This document shows positions 33,437 through 42,365 of a stretch of DNA of 64,000 nt, piece by piece. This DNA is from Yoonia vestfoldensis DSM 16212. Its GTDB lineage: Bacteria; Pseudomonadota; Alphaproteobacteria; Rhodobacterales; Rhodobacteraceae. The stretch's first letter is position 1; the number at the start of each line of letters is the position of its first letter. Below the pieces are notes generated by a model. The model made no database searches. It saw only the letters and a list, made by a program, of their open reading frames with translations, and was not told the origin of the DNA. The position numbers were made by a program, and so were the translations under genes. The DNA lies in assembly GCF_000382265.1 (NCBI RefSeq), contig NZ_KB907991.1:1-64000 (forward strand), read 5' to 3'.

Positions 33437-35752
33437 ATGACGATCAAGGACATTTTCAACACGATGGATTACGGCCCCGCCCTTGAGAGCAAGGCAGAGG
33501 CGCTGGCGTGGCTGGCAGAGCATGACAATCTTGTCGGCCATTTCATCGCTGGCAAATGGACGCCCGCGCGCGATGATTTCGCGACCTCCAATCCCGCGAC
33601 GGGCGAAAAGCTGGCCGGTGTCACCAAAGGCACCTCTGCCGATATCGCGGCCGCTGTTGCTGCCGCGCGCAAGGCGCAGACCGCTTGGGCCAAATCGGGG
33701 CACAAACGCGCCCGTGTGCTTTATGCCATCGCGCGGCTGATGCAGAAACATGCGCGCCTGCTGGCGGTGATGGAAACGCTCGACAACGGCAAGCCGATCC
33801 GCGAGGCCCGCGATATCGACGTGCCGCTGGCGATCCGGCATTTCTATCATCACGCGGGCTTTGCGCAGCTGATGAAGGACGAACTGCCCGACCGCGAAGC
33901 GCTCGGTGTGTGCGGCCAGATCATCCCGTGGAATTTCCCATTGCTGATGCTGGCGTGGAAGATCGCGCCTGCGCTGGCGATGGGCAATACGGTGGTGTTG
34001 AAACCTGCCGAATACACCCCTCTGACTGCGATGGTGTTTGCCGATATCTGCACGCAGGCGGGTGTGCCTGCGGGTGTCGTCAATATCGTCATGGGCGACG
34101 GTGAAACGGGGGCGGCGCTGGTCGCGGCGGATGTCGACAAGATCGCTTTTACCGGATCGACCGACGTTGGCCGCAAAATCCGCGAAGCCACGGCCGGATC
34201 GGGCAAGGCGCTGTCGCTCGAACTGGGGGGCAAGTCGCCGTATATCGTGTTCGACGATGCCGATATGGATAGCGCCGTCGAAGGCTTGGTCGATGCGATC
34301 TGGTTCAACCAAGGCCAGGTCTGCTGCGCCGGTTCGCGCCTGTTGGTGCAGGAAGGCATCGCGGATCGGTTCTATGCCAAGCTGAAGGCGCGCATGGACG
34401 GGCTGCGCATCGGCGATCCTTTGGACAAATGCATCGACATCGGCGCGATTGTCGATCCGGTGCAACTGGCGCAGATCACCAAGATGGTCAGCGGCAATAC
34501 CGAAGGCGAGACCTATCAGACAAAGGCACCGGAGGGCTGTTTCTACCCCCCCACCCTCATCACCGGATTGTCGCCCGCATCGCATCTGATGCAGGAAGAA
34601 ATCTTTGGCCCCGTGCTGGTGGCGACGACCTTCCGCACGCCGGTCGAGGCGGTCGAGATCGCCAATAACACGCGCTATGGGCTCGCGGCGTCGGTCTGGT
34701 CGGAGAATATCAACCTAGCCCTTGATATCGCGCCGAAGCTGGCGGCGGGAATCGTCTGGATCAACGGCACCAATATGATGGATGCCGCCGCCGGTTTCGG
34801 CGGTGTGCGCGAGAGCGGGTTCGGACGCGAAGGCGGCTGGGAAGGGCTGGCGGGTTACACGAAACCCAAAGCAACGGCAAAACCGCTCAAGCAGATCGCC
34901 GCCTTCACGACGACCGACGGCACGCCCGCCGACCCGCTGGACCGGACGGCGAAGCTCTATATCGGTGGCAAACAGGCGCGGCCCGATGGCGGCTATTCGC
35001 GTGCGGTCTTCAACCCGCGCGGCAAACTGCTGGGCCATGCGTCAGAGGCAAACCGCAAGGACCTGCGCAACGCGGTCGAAGCGATGAATGCGGCGAAAGG
35101 CTGGTCGAAATCCACCGGCCATCTGCGCGCGCAGATTCTCTATTACATCGCGGAAAACCTGTCGGCGCGGGGCGACGAACTGGCCAAGCGCATCAAGGAC
35201 CTGACCGGAAAATCCGGCACGGACGAGGTTGAATCCACCATCCGCGCGCTGTTCACCTTTGCCGCGTGGGCGGATAAATACGACGGCAAGGTCCACGGCG
35301 TGCCGATCCGCGGTGTGGCACTCGCGATGCACGAAGCGGTCGGCAATATCGCGGTGTTCTGCGAAGATGCATCACCCCTGCTGGGGCTGGTCACACCGAT
35401 GGCCGCGGCGATCAGCATGGGCAACCGCGTGACGCTGATGGCCTCCGAACCTTTCCCGCTGATGGTCGCGGAAATCTATCAGGTGCTGGAAACTTCCGAC
35501 CTGCCCGGCGGTGTCGTCAATATCCTGACCGGCGATCATGCCGATCTGGCGGGCCATGCCGCCAAGCATCAGGATATCGACGCGGTCTGGACGTTTTCGG
35601 GAGCGGATATTTCGGCCACGATCGAAAAAGGCAGCGCCAGCAATCTCAAGCGGACCTGGGTCAACAACGGCACTGCCGTCACCCCCACCGCGCGCGACTG
35701 GCTGGCAGCCGCGACCGAAGTCAAGAATATCTGGATACCCTACGGCGAATAA
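33437..35752 (+). CDS. ALDH16-type aldehyde dehydrogenase with a second, degenerate ALDH domain
   Basis: A 771-residue protein. Residues about 35-500 form a complete aldehyde dehydrogenase domain, with general base Glu in LELGGKSPYIVFDDADMD and nucleophile C296 in QGQVCCAGSR. Residues about 525-771 form a second ALDH-like unit that covers mainly the NAD-binding half and has no GQxC nucleophile. This two-domain layout is that of ALDH16 enzymes. With deoC four bases upstream, the likely job is oxidation of acetaldehyde from deoxyribose. The stop abuts the stop of the convergent DUF1523 gene with no spacer. Confidence 0.9.
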   Translation: MTIKDIFNTMDYGPALESKAEALAWLAEHDNLVGHFIAGKWTPARDDFATSNPATGEKLAGVTKGTSADIAAAVAAARKAQTAWAKSGHKRARVLYAIARLMQKHARLLAVMETLDNGKPIREARDIDVPLAIRHFYHHAGFAQLMKDELPDREALGVCGQIIPWNFPLLMLAWKIAPALAMGNTVVLKPAEYTPLTAMVFADICTQAGVPAGVVNIVMGDGETGAALVAADVDKIAFTGSTDVGRKIREATAGSGKALSLELGGKSPYIVFDDADMDSAVEGLVDAIWFNQGQVCCAGSRLLVQEGIADRFYAKLKARMDGLRIGDPLDKCIDIGAIVDPVQLAQITKMVSGNTEGETYQTKAPEGCFYPPTLITGLSPASHLMQEEIFGPVLVATTFRTPVEAVEIANNTRYGLAASVWSENINLALDIAPKLAAGIVWINGTNMMDAAAGFGGVRESGFGREGGWEGLAGYTKPKATAKPLKQIAAFTTTDGTPADPLDRTAKLYIGGKQARPDGGYSRAVFNPRGKLLGHASEANRKDLRNAVEAMNAAKGWSKSTGHLRAQILYYIAENLSARGDELAKRIKDLTGKSGTDEVESTIRALFTFAAWADKYDGKVHGVPIRGVALAMHEAVGNIAVFCEDASPLLGLVTPMAAAISMGNRVTLMASEPFPLMVAEIYQVLETSDLPGGVVNILTGDHADLAGHAAKHQDIDAVWTFSGADISATIEKGSASNLKRTWVNNGTAVTPTARDWLAAATEVKNIWIPYGE

Positions 35753-36412
35753 TCATTTGCGCCCGAACCAACGGGCCAGCCTGCTGCGGCGTTCGGCCAG
35801 ATCGGCCTGCGCCTCATCTATCCGGTGCGTCGCGGAATCGAGCACCGGATCTACCGCGCGTTCCCACAACTGCCGCCACATCGCGCGCAGAAACAGGAAG
35901 GCGATCAGCAGGAACACGAAAAACGTGATGTTGAACCACGGAATGATCGTCACTTCCGGTCCGTCTACCACGCGCAAGCCGATTGCATTGGGATAGATGC
36001 TGAGCCAGCGGTTGCGCCAGCCGTAATGCGTTACCACGACCCAGGCATCACCGCGCGCCAGATTGGCGGCCTCTGCCTGCAGATCAGCCGAGTTGAACTT
36101 GAAATAGGGCGGCCAGATCCAGCCCGTATCCTCGTTGCGGTAGACCATGACGCGCGAACTATCGCGCTGGATGAACCCCAGCAGAAAGGTGTTCTGTTTC
36201 TGGGTATTGATCAGCCGCAGGTCGCGGGTGTCGGGGGTCGCGGACCCGCTGTCGGGACTGGCAAAGAAGATGCGGTTGAACGACCCCAGATCGGTGCGGA
36301 TCACCTCGGTCGAGGTGACCTTGACCACGTCATGCTGCGGCAGCACGTAATGCAGGAACATGGCGACGACGGCCAGAACCAGCAGGCGGAAGACGAATTT
36401 GACGCGGGCCAT
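35753..36412 (-). CDS. DUF1523-family membrane protein
   Basis: A 219-residue protein with an N-terminal transmembrane helix (about residues 7-24), a soluble middle part rich in aromatic residues (NEDTGWIWPPYFKFNSAD) and a second helix at about residues 160-178, followed by a charged tail (AQADLAERRSRLARWFGRK). It matches what I know of DUF1523 proteins of Rhodobacteraceae; the function is unknown. First or second of three small membrane-protein genes on this strand. Confidence 0.7.
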   Translation of the reverse strand: MARVKFVFRLLVLAVVAMFLHYVLPQHDVVKVTSTEVIRTDLGSFNRIFFASPDSGSATPDTRDLRLINTQKQNTFLLGFIQRDSSRVMVYRNEDTGWIWPPYFKFNSADLQAEAANLARGDAWVVVTHYGWRNRWLSIYPNAIGLRVVDGPEVTIIPWFNITFFVFLLIAFLFLRAMWRQLWERAVDPVLDSATHRIDEAQADLAERRSRLARWFGRK

Positions 36413-36420
36413 GGCAAACC

Positions 36421-36696
36421 TCAGTTCATGTTGATCGCATAGATGATGGACCCGATCACGATTGTCGGCACCACGTAGACCAGGCCGACCAGTTTCGGCC
36501 GGATCGACGCGTTATAGGCTTCCATTCCGGCGGTGACAAACGCATCGCGGGCCTCGCGGTCCGCACCAGCGGGATTGGCGGCGTCAAAGGATTTTTCAAG
36601 GTTTTCCTTGCGAACCGACCGGGCATAGATCGCGACCGACCAATAGATGACCGTCAGCGCAATAAAGCCGAAGATCGCCAGCTTGATGAATGCCAT
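36421..36696 (-). CDS. Small membrane protein, function unknown
   Basis: A 91-residue protein with hydrophobic helices at both ends (about residues 4-22 and 70-88) and a charged central stretch. The start at 36696 is supported by GGGAG upstream; a longer in-frame start has no site. The stop lies 8 bases before the DUF1523 start. No family recognised, but the conserved size and context suggest a lineage-specific membrane protein. Confidence 0.65.
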   Translation of the reverse strand: MAFIKLAIFGFIALTVIYWSVAIYARSVRKENLEKSFDAANPAGADREARDAFVTAGMEAYNASIRPKLVGLVYVVPTIVIGSIIYAINMN

Positions 36697-36769
36697 GTCC
36701 GCTCTCCCTTGGTGTTGCCCTACGCTGCTAAGTAATGCCGGATCAGCCGATGCCAAGACGGCGCGCGCG

Positions 36770-37114
36770 CTACCACGTCTTGTGGACCCACTTGCGCGGC
36801 AGGCCTGCGACCGACAGCAGCATGATCGGTGCCCATATGATACCCGCGATCAGCCCGAGACCGCCGAAAGACACCACGTTGTGCCCGATCCCCTGATCCA
36901 GCAATTCGCGCACCGGCACGCCCTGCCAGACATAAAGGCAAAAAAAGAACACCGCGCTCAGGATGCACATGACCATCGTTGACAGCACCGCATTCGCCAT
37001 GAGGGCAGGCACGCCTTCGGGCAGGACACGCGCGAGCAGGCGCGGCACGGCAAACCCAAGGATCGCGAGGATCAGGGCGGGCAGAAACAGCCCGTCGGCT
37101 ATCATGTTACCCAT
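36770..37114 (-). CDS. Membrane protein with three to four helices, function unknown
   Basis: A 114-residue hydrophobic protein. Helices are predicted by eye at about residues 7-27, 38-62 and 80-103. It begins MGNMIADGLFLPALILAIL; the second ATG nine bases inside is an alternative start. Probably co-transcribed with the two genes that follow. No family recognised. Confidence 0.6.
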   Translation of the reverse strand: MGNMIADGLFLPALILAILGFAVPRLLARVLPEGVPALMANAVLSTMVMCILSAVFFFCLYVWQGVPVRELLDQGIGHNVVSFGGLGLIAGIIWAPIMLLSVAGLPRKWVHKTW

Positions 37115-37230
37115 GCCACTTGCACCCTTGCCAGATCATCGCCCGCCTCTCCTGCCGGTTGCCGGTTCTTGACACGGGCCGGCAATTCCACCCAATGCTG
37201 GAGGCAATTTTGCCATGAAAGGACCGTAAA

Positions 37231-37575
37231 ATGCCAGCCACCATCGTGCAGGTGACCAAGGACGGCGCAACGCCCGAGGTCAGCCGTCCCGCCGCGGAAA
37301 AGCTCATCGCAGGCGATCCGGTCTTTACGACGTGGAATCTCGAGGAGGCAGGCGGCCTTTATGCTGGGATCTGGCAATCTACCCCCGGCAAATGGCGGAT
37401 CAGCTACGATGAATGGGAATATTTCACCGTGACTGCGGGCAAATCCATCATCACCGCAGACGGCGGTGATCCAATGGTGATGACTGAAGGCGACAGCTAT
37501 ATTATTCGCCCGGGCTTTGCCGGGATGTGGGAAGTCGTCGAGACGACCGTCAAGGACTACGTCATCCGCCTTTAG
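37231..37575 (+). CDS. Small cupin-domain protein (DUF861-like)
   Basis: A 114-residue single-domain cupin. The motif WEYFTVTAGKSIITADGG and the end EGDSYIIRPGFAGMWEVVET match the (S)-ureidoglycine aminohydrolase / DUF861 cupin group. The start follows GAAAGGA. Enzymatic function is not established, and catalysis cannot be claimed on sequence alone. It stands alone on this strand. Confidence 0.75.
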   Translation: MPATIVQVTKDGATPEVSRPAAEKLIAGDPVFTTWNLEEAGGLYAGIWQSTPGKWRISYDEWEYFTVTAGKSIITADGGDPMVMTEGDSYIIRPGFAGMWEVVETTVKDYVIRL

Positions 37576-37584
37576 GACTGACGC

Positions 37585-38400
37585 CTAGATCATCCCCGGT
37601 GACAGCGCGTCGAAATCCGGCGGGCGGTCCATCGCCTCGGCATCCGGACCGATCAGCTCTTCGGCGGCGATCATCTTTGGCGGCAATTCAACGCCACGGC
37701 CGTAATTCTCGGGATCGACGCGGAGCGATTCTTCCGGCGAGCGGATCAGCACCGGCATCGGTGCTTCGATCTGGTTGTAAAGATGGATGATGTCCTGATT
37801 GAACAGGCGGATACAGCCCGCAGACCCTGAATTGCCGATGGATTGCAGGTCGTTGGTACCATGAATACGGTAATATGTGTCGCGCCCGTTGCGGAACAGG
37901 TAGAGCGCGCGCGCACCCAGGGGGCTGCGCAGACCGCCCGGAATACCGCCCCGGAATTCGCCGTAAACCTCGGGTTCGGTGCGCAGCATGTTCTGGGTGG
38001 GTGTCCAGCTTGGCCAAGCGCGTTTGAACTGCATCGTCGCCCGCCCCCGGATCGACCGGCCTGCACGGCCAACACCCACCGGATAGCGTGTCGCTGTGCC
38101 GTCGGCCTTCACGTGATAAAGGAACTTGGCATAGGGATCGACGTCGAGCGAATTCGGCGGTGCCTCACCCTGATAGATGCCCGACATGCGGCGGTTCACG
38201 CCCTGCAGGAACTCGCTAGGGATACCCGGCAGGTTATATCCGGCATCAAAGATCGGGGCATAGCCTTCGACCCAGTCTTCCTGTGCAGGCAATTCTGGTG
38301 CTGGCGTGGTGTCGTCCATTTGTGGCGCACAAGCGGCGGCGGTGCTGCACAGCACCATCGCGCCAAAAGCACGCCGACTGATATCATTCGGCAAAATCAT
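37585..38400 (-). CDS. L,D-transpeptidase (YkuD domain), Tat-exported
   Basis: A 271-residue protein. The N-terminus has a twin-arginine motif SRRAFGAM followed by a hydrophobic run and a cysteine (STAAAC), suggesting a Tat signal and perhaps a lipoprotein. The YkuD active site is visible as YRIHGTNDLQS and SGSAGCIRLFNQD, with catalytic His and Cys. It would form 3-3 cross-links in peptidoglycan or attach lipoproteins. The start at 38400 has AAGGA upstream. Confidence 0.88.
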   Translation of the reverse strand: MILPNDISRRAFGAMVLCSTAAACAPQMDDTTPAPELPAQEDWVEGYAPIFDAGYNLPGIPSEFLQGVNRRMSGIYQGEAPPNSLDVDPYAKFLYHVKADGTATRYPVGVGRAGRSIRGRATMQFKRAWPSWTPTQNMLRTEPEVYGEFRGGIPGGLRSPLGARALYLFRNGRDTYYRIHGTNDLQSIGNSGSAGCIRLFNQDIIHLYNQIEAPMPVLIRSPEESLRVDPENYGRGVELPPKMIAAEELIGPDAEAMDRPPDFDALSPGMI

Positions 38401-38517
38401 GCGGCATTCCTTGTTTGTTAACCAAGGTGTTACCACCACGTCCGCAGGCAACGGAACGGAGCACGGGCGAAATCATGCGAATGATCGACGAATTGTGACT
38501 TTAAGTGACAGTCTGGA

Positions 38518-38550
38518 GGCTGAAACCGGCGATCTGGGCCGATTTCAGCC
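38518..38550 (-). terminator. Hairpin after the creatinase gene
   Basis: A 13-base stem with one mismatch, GGCTGAAACCGGC and GCCGATTTCAGCC with a 7-base loop, starts five bases after the creatinase stop (minus strand). It has no T-run, so termination is plausible but not certain. Confidence 0.5.
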
Positions 38551-38555
38551 GATGA

Positions 38556-39761
38556 TCATGCGACGATATTGAAGGCGGGACCATAGGGATAGCCCGTAAT
38601 GTCCTGATTCCCGTCATCGGTGATGAACAGGATGTCATGTTCGCGGTATCCGCCCGCCCCCGGCTGGCCTGCGGGAACAGTCAGCATCGGCTCCATCGAG
38701 ATGACCATGCCGGGTTCCAGTACGGTTGGAATATCCTCGCGCAGCTCCAACCCCGCTTCGCGCCCGTAATAATGCGACAGCACGCCAAAGGAATGGCCAT
38801 AGCCAAAGGTGCGGTATTGCAGCAGGTCGCGGTCAGCGAGGAAGGCGTTGATCTTGGCCGTGATCTCGGAACACACCGCGCCCGGCACCAGCAGGGACAT
38901 GCCGTATTGATGGGCGGCGACGTTTGCTTCCCAGATGGCAAGGCTGGCTGGATCGGCTTCACCCACGAAAAGCGTGCGTTCGAGCGCTGTGTAATACCCG
39001 CTGATCATCGGAAAAGTGTTCAGCGACAGGATATCGCCGTGTTCCAGCCTGCGCGATGTCACAGGGTTATGCGCGCCATCGGTGTTGATCCCCGACTGGA
39101 ACCAGACCCATGTGTCACGGTATTCGGCCTGCGGAAAACGGGCGGCGATTTCCAGTTCCATCGCGTCGCGGCCTGCCATCGCCACGTCAATCTCGCGCAC
39201 GCCCGGTTTGATCGCATCGCGGATTGCATAACCGCCAACATCGGCCACGGCAGCCCCTGCGCGGATCAGGTCCAGTTCGGCAGGCGATTTGCGCATCCGC
39301 TGCGCCATGGTCTGCGCCGCCAGATCGACCAGCCGCGCGGGTTGCAGATTGTCGCGCAGCGCCAGCCGGATCGCCACCGTCAGATGGTCCGATTCGTAGC
39401 CCAGCACCTTGCCCAAGCCTGTCACTGACCGCACCGCGCGCCAGTAATTGGTGCGGTCCCAATCGGTATAGGTGATCGCATCCCCATAGGACCGCCGCCA
39501 CGGCTGACCCGCATCGATGCCCGCGCTGATCGTCACGCAATCGGTCGGTGTCACGACCAGCCCGTATTGGCGGCCAAAGCTGCAATAAAGAAACCCCGAA
39601 TAATAGGCGATGTTCTGCATCGAGGTGAAGAGCACCGCCTCGACCCCCGCCTTTTCCATGACCGCGCGCAGGCCCGTCAGCCGTGCCTCGTATTCGGCAG
39701 GGGCAAATGGCAGGGATTTTTCACCTTGGTGGAATGTGTAGAATTGCGGACGCGCTGTCAT
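38556..39761 (-). CDS. Creatinase (creatine amidinohydrolase)
   Basis: A 401-residue pita-bread (M24-fold) protein. The match to creatinase is strong over its whole length: FYCSFGR-type start (YCSFGRQYGLVVT), WFQSGINTDGAHNPVTSR with the catalytic histidine, YTALERTLF, LQYRTFGYGHSFGVLSHYYG and GYREHDILF. It hydrolyses creatine to sarcosine and urea. The alternative, an Xaa-Pro dipeptidase, is disfavoured because the creatinase-specific strings are intact and the metal-ligand set of the peptidases is not. GAGGAAAGGG lies upstream of the ATG at 39761. It follows fmt on the same strand after 101 bases. Confidence 0.9.
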   Translation of the reverse strand: MTARPQFYTFHQGEKSLPFAPAEYEARLTGLRAVMEKAGVEAVLFTSMQNIAYYSGFLYCSFGRQYGLVVTPTDCVTISAGIDAGQPWRRSYGDAITYTDWDRTNYWRAVRSVTGLGKVLGYESDHLTVAIRLALRDNLQPARLVDLAAQTMAQRMRKSPAELDLIRAGAAVADVGGYAIRDAIKPGVREIDVAMAGRDAMELEIAARFPQAEYRDTWVWFQSGINTDGAHNPVTSRRLEHGDILSLNTFPMISGYYTALERTLFVGEADPASLAIWEANVAAHQYGMSLLVPGAVCSEITAKINAFLADRDLLQYRTFGYGHSFGVLSHYYGREAGLELREDIPTVLEPGMVISMEPMLTVPAGQPGAGGYREHDILFITDDGNQDITGYPYGPAFNIVA

Positions 39762-39862
39762 GGCGGACCCTTTCCTCAAAGGTCCCGGCGTTCAGGACGG
39801 ACAAAGCCAGAGGCAGCGACGCCATCGCCACGATGTAGTGCTAGCGCAGCCCGCGCAGCCGA

Positions 39863-40762
39863 TCAAGTCAGTCTGTCGCCCAAGGTCAGCCCGCGCAGCA
39901 CCTCGGTCGCGAGCATGGCGCGCTTGCCTTCGCGTTGGGCGGTGGTGACCGTCACCGCCTCTGTGGCGCAGGCGATGGTGAACCCGTCCAGCACCGTGCC
40001 GGGGGCGGCATCGCCCTGCGCCACGACAGCACCCAACAGCTTGACCCGTTCGCCCGCCACATCGCACCACGCCCCCGGAAACGGCGACAGACCGTTGATC
40101 TGGCGCGCGACGGATGCTGCGGGCTGCGCCCAATCCACGCGCGCCTCGGCCTTGTCGATCTTGGCGGCATAGGTGACGCCTTCGGCGGGCTGGGGCTCCG
40201 CTGTCAGATCGGGCAGACGGCGCACCGCGTCGACGACCAGCCGCGCGCCCATCGCTGACAGCCGGTCATGCAAGGCACCCGTCGTGTCATCGGGCGCGAT
40301 GTCGGTTGCTTCGCGCAGCAGGACAGGGCCGGTGTCCAGCCCCGCCTCCATCTGCATGATGCAGATTCCGGTTTGCGCGTCGCCCGCCATGATCGCGCGG
40401 TGGATCGGGGCCGCGCCGCGCCAGCGCGGCAGAAGCGAGGCGTGGATATTCAGGCACCCCAGACGCGGCGCATCGAGCACCGCCTGCGGCAGGATCAACC
40501 CATAGGCCACGACAACCGCGATATCGGCGTTCAGGTCGGCAAACTCTGCCTGCGCCTGCGGGTTGCGCAGCGACACAGGGTGGCGGACAGGCAGGCCCAG
40601 TTCCAACGCGCGCAGATGCACCGCCTGCGGGCGGTCTTTTTTGCCACGGCCTGCGGGACGGGGTGGCTGGGTATAAACAGCGGCGATATCATGCCCTGCC
40701 GCGACCAGCGCATCCAGCACTGGAACCGAAAACTCCGGCGTTCCCATAAAGACGATGCGCAT
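39863..40762 (-). CDS. fmt: Methionyl-tRNA formyltransferase Fmt
   Basis: A 299-residue protein. [19 protein letters not shown] opens the formyltransferase domain; [20 protein letters not shown] holds the catalytic site and the C-terminal domain ([10 protein letters not shown] onward) binds tRNA. It formylates initiator Met-tRNA. It is the last gene of a def-def-def-fmt operon, 15 bases after the third deformylase. Confidence 0.95.
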   Translation of the reverse strand: MRIVFMGTPEFSVPVLDALVAAGHDIAAVYTQPPRPAGRGKKDRPQAVHLRALELGLPVRHPVSLRNPQAQAEFADLNADIAVVVAYGLILPQAVLDAPRLGCLNIHASLLPRWRGAAPIHRAIMAGDAQTGICIMQMEAGLDTGPVLLREATDIAPDDTTGALHDRLSAMGARLVVDAVRRLPDLTAEPQPAEGVTYAAKIDKAEARVDWAQPAASVARQINGLSPFPGAWCDVAGERVKLLGAVVAQGDAAPGTVLDGFTIACATEAVTVTTAQREGKRAMLATEVLRGLTLGDRLT

Positions 40763-40777
40763 GGTGTTTCCCTTGGA

Positions 40778-41287
40778 TCAGATCGCGGCTTTAGCGGCGA
40801 TTTTATGTGCTTTCTTGATCAGCATATCACGGCGCACCTTGGTCATCCGATCAAAGAACATCCGCCCCGCCAGATGGTCGATCTGGTGCTGCACCGAGGT
40901 CGCCCAAAGACCGACGAAATCCCGTTCCTCAACCTCACCTACGGCGTTCAGAAACCGCACCGTCACCGCGCGGGGGCGACTGATGCGCGCCCAGACGCCG
41001 GGCAGATTGGGCGAGCCTTCCTCATGGTCACGAAATTCCACCGAACTGTGCAGGATCTCGGGGTTCGCCATGCGCACCGCCTGCCCCCGCGCAGAGGAAG
41101 CATCGACAACCGCCAAGGCCAGCCCGACGCCAAGCTGCGGCGCGGCCAAGCCGACACCGGGCATGGTATCCATCGCCACGATCATTTCATCCCACAGCGC
41201 GCGGATATCATCCGTGATCGCCGCAACAGGCTGCGCAGGGGTGCGCAACACCGGATGCGGCCAGGGCACATAAGCCCGATGCATCAT
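40778..41287 (-). CDS. Peptide deformylase paralogue lacking key catalytic residues
   Basis: A 169-residue deformylase-fold protein. Motif 1 is intact (GVGLAAPQ), but motif 2 reads EGSPNLPG instead of EGCLSIPG, so the metal-ligand cysteine is missing, and motif 3 reads QHQIDHL instead of QHEIDHL, so the catalytic glutamate is glutamine. It is predicted not to deformylate in the usual way and may be a regulatory or scaffold pseudo-enzyme. It overlaps the preceding paralogue by four bases and is followed by fmt. Confidence 0.85.
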   Translation of the reverse strand: MMHRAYVPWPHPVLRTPAQPVAAITDDIRALWDEMIVAMDTMPGVGLAAPQLGVGLALAVVDASSARGQAVRMANPEILHSSVEFRDHEEGSPNLPGVWARISRPRAVTVRFLNAVGEVEERDFVGLWATSVQHQIDHLAGRMFFDRMTKVRRDMLIKKAHKIAAKAAI

Positions 41288-41742
41288 TGCGCGACCCCAA
41301 TATCGGTGATCAGCACGCCATCCAGATGGTCATATTCATGGCAGATGCAGATCGCCTCGACCCCGTCGAACCGGCCTTGCTGCACCTCGCCCGCGATATC
41401 CTGCCAGCGCAACTCGACCCATGTCGGACGGGCGACGGCAAAGCTGCGTCCGGGAATCGACAGGCACGCCTCGACCCCCGTGGCGGTGCTGTCGGCCCGC
41501 GCGACGATCTGCGGATTGACGAAGGCTTGCGGCGTGGGGTCGCCTTCTTTCCATGTCGTGTCGATCACAAAAACGCGCTGCGACACACCCACCTGCGGCG
41601 CGGCCAACCCACGGCCGGGCGCGGCATACATGGTCGCCAGCATCTCGGCGACGAGCAGTGCCAGATCATCGTCGAAAGCCGTCACAGGGGCCGCCACGGC
41701 ACGCAGCACCGGATCGCCGTCAAACCGCAAATCCAGTGCCAT
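41284..41742 (-). CDS. def: Peptide deformylase paralogue 2
   Basis: A 152-residue deformylase. Motif 1 is GRGLAAPQ, motif 2 EACLSIPG and motif 3 CHEYDHLDG. The metal ligands (Cys, two His) and the catalytic Glu are all retained, with small departures from consensus (Gly to Ala in motif 2, Gln to Cys in motif 3). It is likely active. It sits between the canonical and degenerate copies, four bases after the former. Confidence 0.88.
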   Translation of the reverse strand: MALDLRFDGDPVLRAVAAPVTAFDDDLALLVAEMLATMYAAPGRGLAAPQVGVSQRVFVIDTTWKEGDPTPQAFVNPQIVARADSTATGVEACLSIPGRSFAVARPTWVELRWQDIAGEVQQGRFDGVEAICICHEYDHLDGVLITDIGVAQ

Positions 41743-41746
41743 GCCG

Positions 41747-42268
41747 TTACCCCCGGGCCATTTCGCGTTTCAGTTTCTGCATTTTGCGGGTGATCATCTG
41801 GCGTTTCAGCGGACCCAGATGGTCGATGAACAGCTTGCCGTCCAGATGGTCGATCTCGTGCTGCACGCAGGTCGCCCAAAGCCCGTCAAAGCGGGCGCGC
41901 TGCGGCTTGCCGTCAAGGCCCAGCCACGCCACCTCGACCTCGGCGGGCCGCGTCACTTCGGCATATTGTTCGGGGATCGACAAACAGCCCTCGTCGTAGG
42001 TGGATGTCGCCTCCGATGTCCAGACGATCTCGGGGTTGATCAGGACCATGGGTTCGGGTGTCGCCTCGGCGTCTTTCTGGCAATCCATCACGATGACGCG
42101 GCGCATCACCGCGACCTGCGGTGCCGCCAGCCCGATACCCGGCGCGTGATACATGGTTTCGAGCATGTCATCGGCCAGCCGCCGCAGGTCATCATCGATC
42201 GATGCGACGGGGGCGGTCACCTTTTTCAGGCGCGGATCGGGATGAATCAGGATGGGGCGAATACTCAT
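41747..42268 (-). CDS. def: Peptide deformylase, canonical copy
   Basis: A 173-residue deformylase with all three motifs in standard form: GIGLAAPQ, EGCLSIPE and QHEIDHLDG. The start at 42268 (MSIRPILIHPDPRL) is the usual family beginning; an upstream in-frame ATG would add an unrelated extension. It removes the formyl group from nascent proteins. First of the def-def-def-fmt operon, divergent from the patB-type gene. Confidence 0.94.
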   Translation of the reverse strand: MSIRPILIHPDPRLKKVTAPVASIDDDLRRLADDMLETMYHAPGIGLAAPQVAVMRRVIVMDCQKDAEATPEPMVLINPEIVWTSEATSTYDEGCLSIPEQYAEVTRPAEVEVAWLGLDGKPQRARFDGLWATCVQHEIDHLDGKLFIDHLGPLKRQMITRKMQKLKREMARG

Positions 42269-42365
42269 GCCAGCGCATTTAGGCCGCGGCGCGCAGAAAT
42301 GCAACGCGGACCGCTTGCACAGCGCCACCAGCGGGATAGGCTGGCGCAAACACGAGGAACCGCCC

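Noticed and set aside
38556-39761. Annotation of the M24 protein as Xaa-Pro dipeptidase
   Set aside because: The creatinase-specific strings (YCSFGR, GINTDGAHNPVT, YGHSFGVLSHYYG) are intact over the whole length.
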